The notes beneath the pieces were generated by a model, which did not search any database, was not told the origin of the DNA, and was given only the letters and a program-made list of their open reading frames with translations. This document shows, one piece after another, positions 25,772 through 33,572 of a stretch of 51,535 nucleotides of DNA. How positions within the stretch are numbered: position 1 is the first letter of the stretch; each line of letters starts with the position of its first letter. The stretch lies in the NCBI GenBank assembly GCA_022678445.1, contig JALBWU010000013.1, forward strand, positions 1 through 51,535. The letters run 5' to 3'. The stretch comes from Candidatus Aramenus sp. CH1 (GTDB taxonomy: Archaea > Thermoproteota > Thermoprotei_A > Sulfolobales > Sulfolobaceae). Made by a program: the position numbers and the translations under genes.

Positions 25772-25813
25772 ACCTCAGCACTACTGTTAAAGAGTATATT
25801 ATTTTTAAAAACT

Positions 25814-26428
25814 TTACTTTAGAACCATATCGATAATTGCCTTCGCAATTTTAAGTTTCTCCCTCTTCATCCATGAAACTGGTACGTTATCCTTGAGGTA
25901 CGGCTTTGAAAATTTTCCTATGAAATTTGATTCCAAGTCCATGCCATATAGGACTATTTCCCTTGCTCCAAATCTTTTTGCTAACACTACTGCTCTGTCA
26001 CCGTCCGTAAATCCGCCAAAGAGGTTAAGCCTACCAAAAGGCATCACTTGACAAGTGCCTATTACGTTTTCCATGTTGTAGACCTTCCCCAACAAGTGTA
26101 CGTTATCGCCGTGGGCAAGGACTACGTAAACGCTCTCCTTGGGGAAGACCTCTATCCCGTCGAGGTCGGTGACCACAAACTCCGGTATTACGCCCCTCTT
26201 TACGAGGAAGTTGGTGGCTCCGTCCGCGCTTACAACGACGTCTGCGTCAATTTCCCTTACCTCTTCAAGGCTTGGGCCAGCCCCTACCACTGCGACTTTT
26301 CTTCCCCTCATCTCCTCGAGGAGGTCCAGGGGGTTATCCCTCAGCATCTGGTTTAGGATGGAGGCTGACTTGTAGTCGTCTTCCTCGCTGAAACCTAGCA
26401 CTGACCTTATCCTCGAGTAGAAGTTCAA
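25814..26428 (-). CDS. MptE-type 6-hydroxymethyl-dihydropterin pyrophosphokinase
   Basis: A 204-residue protein of the DUF115/MptE family that phosphorylates the hydroxymethyl pterin before pterin condensation. Motifs: [19 protein letters not shown] (nucleotide loop), [27 protein letters not shown] (the Asp pair that binds Mg), [25 protein letters not shown], and [10 protein letters not shown]. It replaces FolK in archaea. It overlaps the next upstream gene by 4 bp. With the PTPS-like and DHPS-like genes nearby it forms a pterin biosynthesis cluster (25.8-29.4 kb). Confidence 0.85.
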   Translation of the reverse strand: MNFYSRIRSVLGFSEEDDYKSASILNQMLRDNPLDLLEEMRGRKVAVVGAGPSLEEVREIDADVVVSADGATNFLVKRGVIPEFVVTDLDGIEVFPKESVYVVLAHGDNVHLLGKVYNMENVIGTCQVMPFGRLNLFGGFTDGDRAVVLAKRFGAREIVLYGMDLESNFIGKFSKPYLKDNVPVSWMKREKLKIAKAIIDMVLK

Positions 26429-26634
26429 CCACCAGAAAGTATCAAAAAGTATACTCTGTCACCCTCTTTTTTCACGATTTCAATTTCGTACCTTCTTTTT
26501 ATTTCTTGGTAGTACGGGTTATCCAGAGATATGGAAAACACAACTCCCCTTTTTCCAAGGAGGAAGCCCAAGGCCTCCAAAGGTTCTGAACTACAAGTTA
26601 ACGAGTCTAGGTCGATAACCCTCTCCATCCGCAT
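26425..26634 (-). CDS. Small protein, possibly TusA/SirA-like
   Basis: A protein of 69 residues if started at the ATG 26634, with an opening [23 protein letters not shown] cysteine at about position 14 after a strand, followed by a helix ([10 protein letters not shown]) and two strands ([23 protein letters not shown], ending VYFLIL) recalls the TusA/SirA fold, in which a CPxP motif carries sulfur; here the motif is CSSEP, lacking the first proline. That makes this assignment weak. An upstream start at 26664 is also open but adds a poorly matching, Trp-containing stretch. It overlaps the MptE start by 4 bp, so it is coupled to it. Confidence 0.4.
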   Translation of the reverse strand: MRMERVIDLDSLTCSSEPLEALGFLLGKRGVVFSISLDNPYYQEIKRRYEIEIVKKEGDRVYFLILSGG

Positions 26635-26695
26635 CTCGCCCCAAAAATTCTCCTTTTTCCGCAAGTTTATTAGTTAAGGTAAAGAAAATAACATT

Positions 26696-27178
26696 ATGGA
26701 GAGGGCATACCTAACTGAGAGACCCTCAACGAAGATCAAGGGCGTCGAGATTGACGTTCCCTGTGGGACTGAGTGCGTTATGAACAGCAAGTTTAGAGAA
26801 CTACTAAACAACGAGGCGTTCAAGTCACAGTTGGAGGTGGTGGACAGCTTGACAGACCTTATCAACGTTCAAGTGGCAACGCTGAGATCTAAACTGGAGG
26901 ATATCTTTTCCGAGTTTAACGCAAATGTGGACAACTTGCTTTACGCGATATATAGGCTAGTGGAGTACGGAGGGGACGTAGTCATAGGGAGCGAGATAAA
27001 GTTCGAGGAGAGAACTCTTGTCTCCGGTGACTTTAATCAACTGATGAGAGCCTACAGGAAAATAGAGTACAGCAGGAGGGATTCGGACATAGTATCCCTT
27101 TGTGACGAGATAAGATACCTAGGGGAAGCGTTGTGGGAACATTTTAATAAAAACATTGCTAAGTCGTTAAATGTATGA
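26696..27178 (+). CDS. Conserved hypothetical, helical, in pterin cluster
   Basis: A 160-residue protein with no recognised domain. The first 40 residues contain two cysteines (DVPCGTECVM), and the remainder is helical (SLTDLINVQVATLRSKLEDIFSEFNANVDNLLYAIYRLVEYGG, then LMRAYRKIEY). Its ATG at 26696 follows the short divergent region with the small minus-strand gene. Its stop overlaps the PTPS start (ATGA at 27175), so both are translated as a unit. The arrangement suggests a link to pterin chemistry, but no function is claimed. Confidence 0.55.
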   Translation: MERAYLTERPSTKIKGVEIDVPCGTECVMNSKFRELLNNEAFKSQLEVVDSLTDLINVQVATLRSKLEDIFSEFNANVDNLLYAIYRLVEYGGDVVIGSEIKFEERTLVSGDFNQLMRAYRKIEYSRRDSDIVSLCDEIRYLGEALWEHFNKNIAKSLNV

Positions 27179-27591
27179 AAATGAGAATTGGAATAGAGGG
27201 CTTCGTCATCGACTCAGCCCACTACACTCTGTCTTCCCCAAGCAACGCGCAACTCCACGGTCATACTTACATTATTTCAGTGGAAATTGAGGGCCAAGTT
27301 GACCCATCTTCTGGGTTCGTGATGGACTTTGAGATCTTAAGGAAGACAGTATCGGAGGTCGTCAAAGAGTGGGACCACAAGCTAATCGTCCCCGCTAACG
27401 ACATCGACAAAATAAGGGTAGAGGCGCCTTTTCAAATGGAAATAAAGAAGATCAACGCTCCCTTCGCCACTGCCGAGTACATAGGCACGGAGATTGCTAA
27501 AGAGGTGTACCAAAGGCTGGGCAATAAGTACAAGGTAAACATCAGAATATACGAGGGAAAAGATTCCTACGCTGAAATAGAGTACCCCTAG
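27175..27591 (+). CDS. 6-pyruvoyl-tetrahydropterin synthase-like (PTPS/QueD family)
   Basis: A 138-residue protein of the T-fold PTPS family. Zinc ligands are visible as DSAHYTL (His) and LHGHTYIISVEIEG (His-x-His), and the family end is DFEILRKTVSEVV, WDHKLIVP and APFATAEYIGTEIAKEV. In canonical QueD a Cys sits four residues before HGH, and in PTPS-III a Glu three before; here the residues are N and A (SNAQLHGH), so the usual base is absent. It could make a precursor for the archaeal pterin, or act in another T-fold reaction. Start overlaps the preceding stop by 4 bp. Confidence 0.75.
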   Translation: MKMRIGIEGFVIDSAHYTLSSPSNAQLHGHTYIISVEIEGQVDPSSGFVMDFEILRKTVSEVVKEWDHKLIVPANDIDKIRVEAPFQMEIKKINAPFATAEYIGTEIAKEVYQRLGNKYKVNIRIYEGKDSYAEIEYP

Positions 27592-27613
27592 GCGGATTTA
27601 CTGGCCAACAATT

Positions 27614-27994
27614 TCACACGATAAACCTTAGACCTATATTGTCGACAGGGAGACAGCCGTCGCATCTGTCCTTGAAAAAACAAACAGCCTCATTGTCGAA
27701 CTGGTAACAACCTTGGATCTCTGGAGCCACCTTGAATTTATGGTACTTGTTCCTTACGCTCTCCACCTTAACAAATCCGTCAAACTCGTATCTGACTAGG
27801 ACTGAGTTGCCCCTAAGGACAATTATTCCTCCAAACAAGTATGGATAATACTTGACCTCGTCAAGTGATGTCAAGGTCATCGCTTTCTTTAACTTCTCTA
27901 CCACTTCCCCCTCTGTCATGCAGGGCATTACGGAAATGTAAACCTCTAAGTCGTCAACCGTCTCCCTTATTACCCTTGGCACTGCTACTAGCAT
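27614..27994 (-). CDS. Conserved hypothetical with C-terminal cysteine cluster
   Basis: About 127 residues if started at the ATG 27994; an open frame continues upstream to 28039 inside the preceding gene. A ferredoxin-like beta/alpha pattern (VDDLEVYISVMPCMTEGEVVEKL, then VKYYPYLFGGIIVLRGNSVLVRYEFDG) precedes a C-terminal tail with four cysteines: GCYQFDNEAVCFFKDRCDGC. The spacing (Cx9C, x5, CxxC) could bind a metal or Fe-S centre. Not a family I recognise. It overlaps the end of the DHPS-like gene by about 40 bp and is coupled to it. Confidence 0.55.
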   Translation of the reverse strand: MLVAVPRVIRETVDDLEVYISVMPCMTEGEVVEKLKKAMTLTSLDEVKYYPYLFGGIIVLRGNSVLVRYEFDGFVKVESVRNKYHKFKVAPEIQGCYQFDNEAVCFFKDRCDGCLPVDNIGLRFIV

Positions 27995-29450
27995 ATACTC
28001 TCTTGAATAGTGGCTCGTCCTGTATATAATTCTTGTCAAGCGCTAAGGCTATCTCTGCCTTGGCAAGCTCATATCCTATGTAGAGGGCGTGCTGGGAGGT
28101 GACGTTAACTTCGCTTACCAGCCTTCTGCCCAGGGATAGGGCGTCGGTCCCAGTCAACGCGATCCTCTTCTTTCCGTAGAACTCCACAGCTAACTTCTCC
28201 TTAGCCTTGGAGACTTTCACGAACCCGGAGGGATCCATGCTAGGCGGGACGTAGCCCACTTCCTCGCCCCTTACTTCCTCTTCCTTGACCTTCCTCTTGT
28301 CCTTTAGGATCAACAAGTCCACCCCCACGTCCTTTGGCGTCTTCTTCTGGACCATTGCCATACTAACCATCCTGCTGGCTATCCTCGTCTCAAGGGAACT
28401 CCACTTGGTCTTTCCCTTCTCCATTACCAGCAGGTTCGCTACTCCGAGCTCTCCAGCAATGGCAGTCATTACGGCGTTTACGCCGTGGCTGTCGGCGTCT
28501 ATTAGTTCAGTAACGTTGAGGACGCCCATCAACATGGGGACGTCCACTAGAGCTTTCCTCACCTTCTTAAACTCGCAGAGGCTGTCCACTAGCCCCTGTA
28601 GAGGAGGTGACAGGACTGGGTCAGCCAAGAGCCTTTCGAACCCCATTTCCCTGGCCTTCCTCACCAACGATATGGTAACGTCACCCCTATCCTCTGTCGT
28701 AAACGGCGCAACAACGAATGCGGACTCTCTCCTCACCTCCTGCAATTCCTCCACGTTCAACTCGTTGAGGTTGAAAGCAAAAACCGCCCCCGCCTTAACT
28801 CCCTCTACCAGCTCCCTAGGGGACTCCGAGTCTACCCCAGCCACCTTTCCCTCGTCCAAGACCAGTTTTACTTTCCTCCTAACGTCCTCCAGATCGTGGT
28901 GTCCTACTGGGAACCCAACAACGTAGACATCAACGTAATCCTTGGTCCTCTCCACTTCCTCCTTAACCCTTTCTACGTTCCAGTTGGGGTCCAACTCCAA
29001 GAAAATCCTAAAGGGTGGAGGATAGAGGGGTACCTTGATCCCAGCTTCAAAAGCTACTTTGGAGTTCACCTCGAGATGCTCCTCTATCCTTTTGAGCTCT
29101 CTTTCCTTCAACTCCTTGATTATGCCGTCTGCTGGTTCGACAGTTGACAACTCTACGCCGTTCCTCAACGCCTCCAATACTAGAGGTATATCCCACGCGC
29201 TCTCGGTCCCCTTATAGGCCCTCACGCCTAACCTCTCCTGGATTTCCCTGGCGTCCCCGCTCGCTAATCCAGGGATGAGAATTACGTCGTACTTTTCCTT
29301 CAAGTCCCTAATCCTCTCCAAGATATACCTAACGCTCATCAAAGCCGCCACAGGGTAGTCCAAGGCCTTGACCTCTACGTCCTTTATCCCGCTCACAACT
29401 TCCTTGACTATCGGGTACGCAAGTTTACCGGTGACTACTAGAACTTTCAC
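27954..29450 (-). CDS. Dihydropteroate synthase-related protein (archaeal, MJ0107-like)
   Basis: A 498-residue protein. The N-terminal ~130 residues contain MKVLVVTGKLAYPIVKEVV and a DVILIPGLASGDAREI loop. A TIM-barrel DHPS-like region follows, with DVYVVGFPVGHHDLEDV, VAGVDSESPRELVEGV, FAFNLNELN, RGDVTISLVRKAREM and LLADPVLSPPLQGLVDSL. The C-terminal ~100 residues (SRRLVSEVNVTSQHALYIGYELAKAEIALAL) are the DUF4346-like end. Such proteins are thought to couple the pterin to an aromatic ring in place of FolP; the reaction is not proven for all members. Start ATG at 29450 with strand MKVLVVTG. First gene of the minus-strand pterin unit. Confidence 0.75.
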   Translation of the reverse strand: MKVLVVTGKLAYPIVKEVVSGIKDVEVKALDYPVAALMSVRYILERIRDLKEKYDVILIPGLASGDAREIQERLGVRAYKGTESAWDIPLVLEALRNGVELSTVEPADGIIKELKERELKRIEEHLEVNSKVAFEAGIKVPLYPPPFRIFLELDPNWNVERVKEEVERTKDYVDVYVVGFPVGHHDLEDVRRKVKLVLDEGKVAGVDSESPRELVEGVKAGAVFAFNLNELNVEELQEVRRESAFVVAPFTTEDRGDVTISLVRKAREMGFERLLADPVLSPPLQGLVDSLCEFKKVRKALVDVPMLMGVLNVTELIDADSHGVNAVMTAIAGELGVANLLVMEKGKTKWSSLETRIASRMVSMAMVQKKTPKDVGVDLLILKDKRKVKEEEVRGEEVGYVPPSMDPSGFVKVSKAKEKLAVEFYGKKRIALTGTDALSLGRRLVSEVNVTSQHALYIGYELAKAEIALALDKNYIQDEPLFKRVYASSSAKGNKGDG

Positions 29451-29563
29451 AAAGATACTCTAATAGGTCGCAAATATAACATTGAATCTATACAACAGAA
29501 GCAGACCTACTGACCCCCCTCCTAGCCCTAAAGGGAGAGAGGGTTCTGCATAGGTCTAAGGCG
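29451..29563. other. Right-end region of tnpB element, possible omega RNA location
   Basis: The stretch from about 29541 (GGTTCTGCATAGGTCT) is matched at 51249-51267, including the hairpin CTCCCCTTTATGGGAG. In TnpB elements the guide (omega) RNA overlaps the 3' end of tnpB and this flank. No complete structure is claimed here. Confidence 0.35.
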
Positions 29564-29752
29564 TTACTCCCCTTTATGGGAGTTACTCCGTGATGTGAAG
29601 AGAAAGGAAAGAGCCAAAGCGTTGACAATCTTCTTCACTCCAAGTTTCACAATGTTTAACGCTCCGTTGACGTCGCTGTGAAGTTAACGACCAAAAGGAC
29701 AATTACGACCAAAAGGACAGCTATCGACACCCCTTGGGATTTCTGTCAACCT

Positions 29753-30085
29753 TAACGCCGCGATAAGCACAGAGCCGTGAAGTATTGTACTTAGCAACTA
29801 GGTACGTGATTATGCCGTACTCATTCACTATAGCGCCAACTTGCGATAAGACCAAATGTTCACAGTGAGCTTGTTACCCTTATCCTAGGAATGAAGTTAG
29901 GATAGCCCAAGTAAACCGTGGAGACGCCAAAGACCACAAAGAGTTAGCCAAGTGAGATGCTAAAGTTCTGTAAATGATGAAGCCCACGGTAAAGCTTAGT
30001 GACTCTTTTCCTTTCCCTCAGCACTTCTTCCCTATCACTTCTTGGACCTTTTCTGTCTCGCTCTTCAGCTCGTCGAGTTCGCGAT
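29753..30085 (-). repeat. Tandem duplication unit A inside tnpB pseudogene
   Basis: Unit A matches unit B (30094-30426) with an offset of about 341 bp. Shared landmarks are GCCGTGAAGTATTGTACT, TATGCCGTACTCATTCAC, TTGTTACCCTTAT and TCTGTAAATGATGAAGCC. A and B differ by scattered substitutions and a few small indels, so the duplication is not recent. Confidence 0.75.
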
Positions 30086-30093
30086 CCTCTCCT

Positions 30094-30426
30094 GAACGTT
30101 ATGGAAGGCGTAGAGCCGCGAAGTATTGTACTCAACAACTAGAAACGCGATTATGCCGTACTCATTCACTATAGCGCCAACTTGCGATAAGACCAAATTT
30201 GAAGTGAGCTTGTTACCCTTATTCCGAGAGATGAAGTTAGGATAGCCCAAGTAAACTGTGGAGACGCCAAGAGACCACAAAGTCTTGGTGAGGTGAGATG
30301 CTAAAGTTCTGTAAATGATGAAGCCCACGGTAAAGCCTAGTGAATAATCTTTCCCTCAACACCTCTTCCCTATCACTTCTTGAACCTTTTCTGTCTCGCT
30401 CTTCAACTTGTCAAGCTCAGCTATCT
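30094..30426 (-). repeat. Tandem duplication unit B inside tnpB pseudogene
   Basis: The second copy of the internal segment. Its first 92 bases (30094-30185) are identical to 51444-51535 at the window end, which shows that the fragment at the end derives from the same lineage of element. Translated on minus it encodes TLWSLGVSTVYLGYPNFISR and EYNTSRLYAFHNV. Confidence 0.75.
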
Positions 30427-31119
30427 TTTTCTGAAAAGTAAAAGTAATCGCTCTTAACTGCTGAACCGCGGTAAAATAGAACAGTAAGTTCTCAACAACG
30501 ACAGTAGCCAACGCGTTTACGCCAAGGTCAATTGACGCAACTCACCTTTAGGCTTCTCAACTTCTCTCTTTCGCCGTGAATAACGAGAGAGTTCTTCATT
30601 GGCTTACCGCTTTTCTTTGCTACAGTCCTACCAACGTCAACGAAATGTGGGCGTAAAAGTTGTTACCTTCAACGCGAATCTCCAGTCTACCTTGTACTCC
30701 AAACCACCTTAACCTACCTTCAAAGGGCATCTCCATTTCCCAATCCTTCAGAGAGATGACGTGCCCTTCTTCGTTAACCTCGTAGCGATCTTGTCTAACT
30801 ACTAGGATTAATTTTCTCTTACCGCCTTCCAATAGCCTGGTGGTGAAACGTGGTTGATAAATGACAGGTCTTTCTTTAGTAAGGAGAAGAAGGACGACCA
30901 AGTTGTTCTTCTGAAAACAGCTTGAGCGTTAACTCCTAGAACCTCCTTGTCTCGTACTTCCTCCACGCGTCATTGAGGTTCACTTTCTTTTCTTGATTGT
31001 TGTCTCTCGTAGTTAATCTCGTTCCACAGCTTTGCTGTTGCGTCTGCCAACTTCCTCAATTTTCTCTGTTTACCCACTAGGGAAGAGCCTTATGACGATT
31101 GTTCTGACGCTTCCGGCAT

Positions 31120-31540
31120 TGCGGGAGTAATCGGGCTCCTCATCTTTAGTTCGCCAAAGAAAGCGTCATAAAAGGAAATCGTTTTCATGTTAAAACCCAT
31201 GTTAAAACCTTAACCCCGCCAAGCGAGGTTTGTCTTCTTATTTATCACGCTTAATTTTCTAATGGCCCCGCAATTCTTTCAGTCGTTAAATTCGAGCTTC
31301 TCGTCTCTCAGAAGCCGTAAAGGCTGTCCACACTTGAATTAAAGCCCCTGGTCATTGCTTTCCGTGTTGAGCAGCATTGACTTATACTATCTATTGTTAT
31401 CCAAGTATTGTTATCCAAGGTCGTCTGTTAAAAAATATCTGATAAAGTACTTTTTTATCATTACTACTTTTACATAACTTAAGCTAATTCATAGCGATAT
31501 TTTTTAAGATAGTCACCATTCCCGATTATGCATGGAAAAG
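31120..31540. other. Intergenic upstream of acidic microprotein, no gene
   Basis: About 420 bp with no supported gene. The left part includes the tnpB upstream flank. AT-rich stretches include CTATTGTTATCCAAG occurring twice in direct tandem (around 31391 and 31407). Nothing else is recognised. Confidence 0.4.
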
Positions 31541-31548
31541 GTTTAAGG
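31541..31548 (+). promoter_or_regulatory. TATA-like element for acidic microprotein gene
   Basis: GTTTAAGG centred about 26-30 bp before a likely start around 31571. A GAGGT site (31576-31580) follows and has 8 bp spacing to the GTG at 31589, so this gene would have a short leader with a ribosome binding site. Confidence 0.35.
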
Positions 31549-31588
31549 TCAGAAAAAAATAAGTACTATCCGTCCGAGGTTTCCAGTG

Positions 31589-31681
31589 GTGCTTGCAATG
31601 GAGGAAGAATGGGAAGAGGACCTAGAAGAGGAAGAATGGGAAGACGAACTCGACGAAGACTGGGAAGAGGAAGAGTGGTAA
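31589..31681 (+). CDS. Tiny acidic repeat protein, unknown function
   Basis: About 30 residues, nearly all Glu, Asp and Trp, with Leu. After VLAM the sequence has EEEWEEDL, EEEEWEDELDED and WEEEEW blocks: four tryptophans, each flanked by acidic residues, at 6-9-residue spacing. There is a GAGGT Shine-Dalgarno at 31576-31580, 8 bp before the GTG at 31589; an in-frame ATG at 31598 is the alternative. It lies 51 bp upstream of ABCE1. The bias and spacing look selected rather than random. It could be a nucleic-acid mimic or a partner of a basic protein; no function is established. The alternative is a chance low-complexity frame. Confidence 0.55.
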   Translation: MLAMEEEWEEDLEEEEWEDELDEDWEEEEW

Positions 31682-31732
31682 AACTAAGTTAATTTAAAAA
31701 AGGCTTTTTATTAACACGGAATGGTGTAGACA

Positions 31733-33535
31733 TTGAGAGTTGCCGTCATTAATTACGACTTTTGCAAGCCAGACAAGTGTAGCATAGAGTGCGTTAGGTT
31801 CTGTCCAATAAATAGATCCGGGAGTAAGGCCATAGAGTTATCAGAAATAGTAAAAGGAAAGCCGGTGATTTACGAGGAAACATGTATAGGATGTGGCATA
31901 TGCGTCAAGAAGTGCCCCTTTGAGGCAATAAGCATCGTTAACTTGCCCGACCAATTCGGTTCAGACGTCATACACAGGTACACAGTGAACGGGTTTGAGC
32001 TCTTCGGTTTGCCTATCCTAAAACAAGGATATGTCATAGGAATACTAGGAAAGAACGGTTCGGGAAAGACCACGATCTTGAAGATCCTAGCTGGAGAGCT
32101 CATACCGAATTTCGGAGACCCATCGATTAAGTTTGCACCAGCCCAGGTCCTGGAGAGGTTTAAGGGCAAGGAGATCTACGACTACTTCAATAATCTCTAC
32201 TCAAAAAGACTAAAGGTTGTACACAAGATCCAGTACGTGGAATACGCGGCAAGGTACTTAAAGGGCACAGTAAGGGAAATACTGTCAAAGGTAGACGAGA
32301 GGGGGAAGGTAGACGAAGTTAAATCTTTGCTCTATATGGAGAACTTCTGGAACAAGCAGGTGCAGTACTTAAGCGGAGGGGAACTGCAGAAGCTCCTCGT
32401 TGCGGCAGCCCTGCTCAGGGAGGCTGACGTGTATGAATTCGACGAGCCCTCTTCTTACCTAGACGTTAAGGAGAGGATAAACGTAGCTAAGGGAATAAGG
32501 GAGCTAACAAAGAACAAGTACGTGGTGGTAGTAGACCACGACCTAATAGTATTGGACTACCTTGCTGACTTCGTCTCCATAATCTTCGGCGAGAGCAGTG
32601 TATACGGAAAGGTGTCGAAGCTCTACTCCACTAGGATGGGGATAAATAACTTCCTAAGCGGATATCTTCCGGCAGAGAACGTGAAGTTCAGGGACGACGA
32701 GATCAAGTTCCTGCTTAAGGAGCTAACGGATCTCGACTTCTCGAAGGACGTAAGGGTAAAGATGAAGTGGTCTAGAATATCGAAGAAGCTAGAGGGCTTC
32801 AGCTTGACAGTTGACGAAGGGGAGGCGAGAGAAGGAGAAGTTATAGGCATAGTGGGACAAAACGGTATTGGTAAGACCACTTTCGTGAGAATATTGGTTA
32901 ACGAGTTAGCTCCTGATAGCGGGGAAGTGTGTCCACAAGGGATAACGCTTGCATATAAGCCACAGAAGCTGGTCCCAGACTACGACGGCACCGTGCAACA
33001 ATTCTTAGAGGCCTCTAGCAAGGACGTCCTATCAACTTCCTCGTGGTTCTTTGTGGAAGTCGTAAAGAGGTTGAACTTACATAGGATTCTGGAGTCTCAA
33101 GTTAAGGACTTGAGCGGAGGTGAGCTCCAGAAGCTCTACGTCGCCAGCACCCTCGCTAAGACTGCGGACTTGTACGTCTTTGACGAGCCATCCTCCTACC
33201 TTGACGTGGAGGAGCGTTACGTAGTAGCGAAGGCTATAAAGAGGATAACGAGGGAAAGGAAGGCAGTCGCATTTATGGTAGATCACGACATAGCCCTCCA
33301 CGACTACATATCCGACAGGCTGATGGTATTCTTAGGCAAGCCGGGTTCAGAAGGGCACGGGTATTCTCCTACCTCGTTGAGGAAAGGGATGAACACGTTC
33401 TTAAAGGAGGTTGGCTTGACGTTTAGGAGAGACGCCGACTCAGGCAGACCTAGGGTCAACAAACCAGGGAGTTACTTAGATAGGTTACAGAAGGACAGGG
33501 GAGAGTACTATTCCATCGAGATAGTAAAGGAGTAG
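31733..33535 (+). CDS. rli1: ABCE1/Rli1 ribosome-recycling ATPase
   Basis: A 600-residue ABCE1 protein. The N-terminal Fe-S domain has CKPDKCSIECVRFCPI and CIGCGICVKKCPFEAI, two 4Fe-4S motifs. Twin ATPases follow: NBD1 with GKNGSGKTT, LSGGELQK and YEFDEPSSYLD; NBD2 with GQNGIGKTTF, LSGGELQK and YVFDEPSSYLD. It splits the post-termination ribosome into subunits and binds the small subunit. A TTG at 31733 is the start; a TATA-like TTTTTATTAAC (31706-31716) gives a nearly leaderless transcript. Normal length. No relation to the microprotein is proven. Confidence 0.95.
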   Translation: MRVAVINYDFCKPDKCSIECVRFCPINRSGSKAIELSEIVKGKPVIYEETCIGCGICVKKCPFEAISIVNLPDQFGSDVIHRYTVNGFELFGLPILKQGYVIGILGKNGSGKTTILKILAGELIPNFGDPSIKFAPAQVLERFKGKEIYDYFNNLYSKRLKVVHKIQYVEYAARYLKGTVREILSKVDERGKVDEVKSLLYMENFWNKQVQYLSGGELQKLLVAAALLREADVYEFDEPSSYLDVKERINVAKGIRELTKNKYVVVVDHDLIVLDYLADFVSIIFGESSVYGKVSKLYSTRMGINNFLSGYLPAENVKFRDDEIKFLLKELTDLDFSKDVRVKMKWSRISKKLEGFSLTVDEGEAREGEVIGIVGQNGIGKTTFVRILVNELAPDSGEVCPQGITLAYKPQKLVPDYDGTVQQFLEASSKDVLSTSSWFFVEVVKRLNLHRILESQVKDLSGGELQKLYVASTLAKTADLYVFDEPSSYLDVEERYVVAKAIKRITRERKAVAFMVDHDIALHDYISDRLMVFLGKPGSEGHGYSPTSLRKGMNTFLKEVGLTFRRDADSGRPRVNKPGSYLDRLQKDRGEYYSIEIVKE

Positions 33536-33540
33536 ACTAA

Positions 33541-33550
33541 AATTTAATAC
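33541..33550 (+). promoter_or_regulatory. TATA-like element for FBP aldolase/phosphatase
   Basis: AATTTAATAC centred about 27 bp before the ATG at 33573, so the transcript starts at or next to the ATG (leaderless). It lies within the 37-bp gap after ABCE1. Confidence 0.5.
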
Positions 33551-33572
33551 CTCTTCGAATAGAAGTGTTTTT

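Larger units (their letters stand above)
29564..31119 (-). pseudogene. tnpB: IS200/605-type tnpB pseudogene with internal duplication
   Basis: Read on the minus strand, several TnpB blocks appear in order but in shifted frames. An ATG at 31119 leads into SVRTIVIRLFPSG, then in another frame KQRKLRKLADATAKLWNEI (N-terminus). Around 30620-30840 GKRKLILVVRQDRYEVNEEG and EGRLRWFGVQGRLEIR follow, then the RuvC region with LSVSTVYLGYP-like GVSTVYLGYPNFISRNKGNK and EYNTSRL. The end is LHSDVNGALNIVKLGVKKI. Many stops and frameshifts break it. The EYNTSRL-to-YLGYP part occurs twice in tandem. The C-terminal zinc-finger half reads CPFGR-stop-LHSD, a fixed lesion. Decayed RNA-guided nuclease gene, not functional as read. 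Confidence 0.8.

Noticed and set aside
26674-26865. A 63-codon minus-strand frame between divergent genes.
   Set aside because: It is antisense to the start of the hypothetical gene at 26696 and has no supporting signal.
28285-28926. A 213-codon open frame on the plus strand within the DHPS-like gene.
   Set aside because: It mirrors the codon bias of the minus-strand gene, has no homology pattern, and starts without a promoter or binding site.
30065-30328. An 87-codon minus-strand frame that could be a small gene.
   Set aside because: It is the RuvC-side fragment of the tnpB pseudogene (GVSTVYLGYP, EYNTSRL), not an independent gene.
29974-30430. C/D-box-like TGATGA occurrences (for example AATGATGAAGCC).
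   Set aside because: They recur because the segment is duplicated, and no matching D box or kink-turn context was seen.
30620-30901. A 93-codon minus-strand frame that could be a small gene.
   Set aside because: Its sequence (KRKLILVVRQDRYEV, LRWFGVQGRLEIR) is a piece of the broken tnpB, so it is listed under the pseudogene instead.
29451-31588. Possible CRISPR array, because of repeated segments.
   Set aside because: The repeats are two ~333-bp units of a gene, not short regularly spaced repeats; no cas genes are present.
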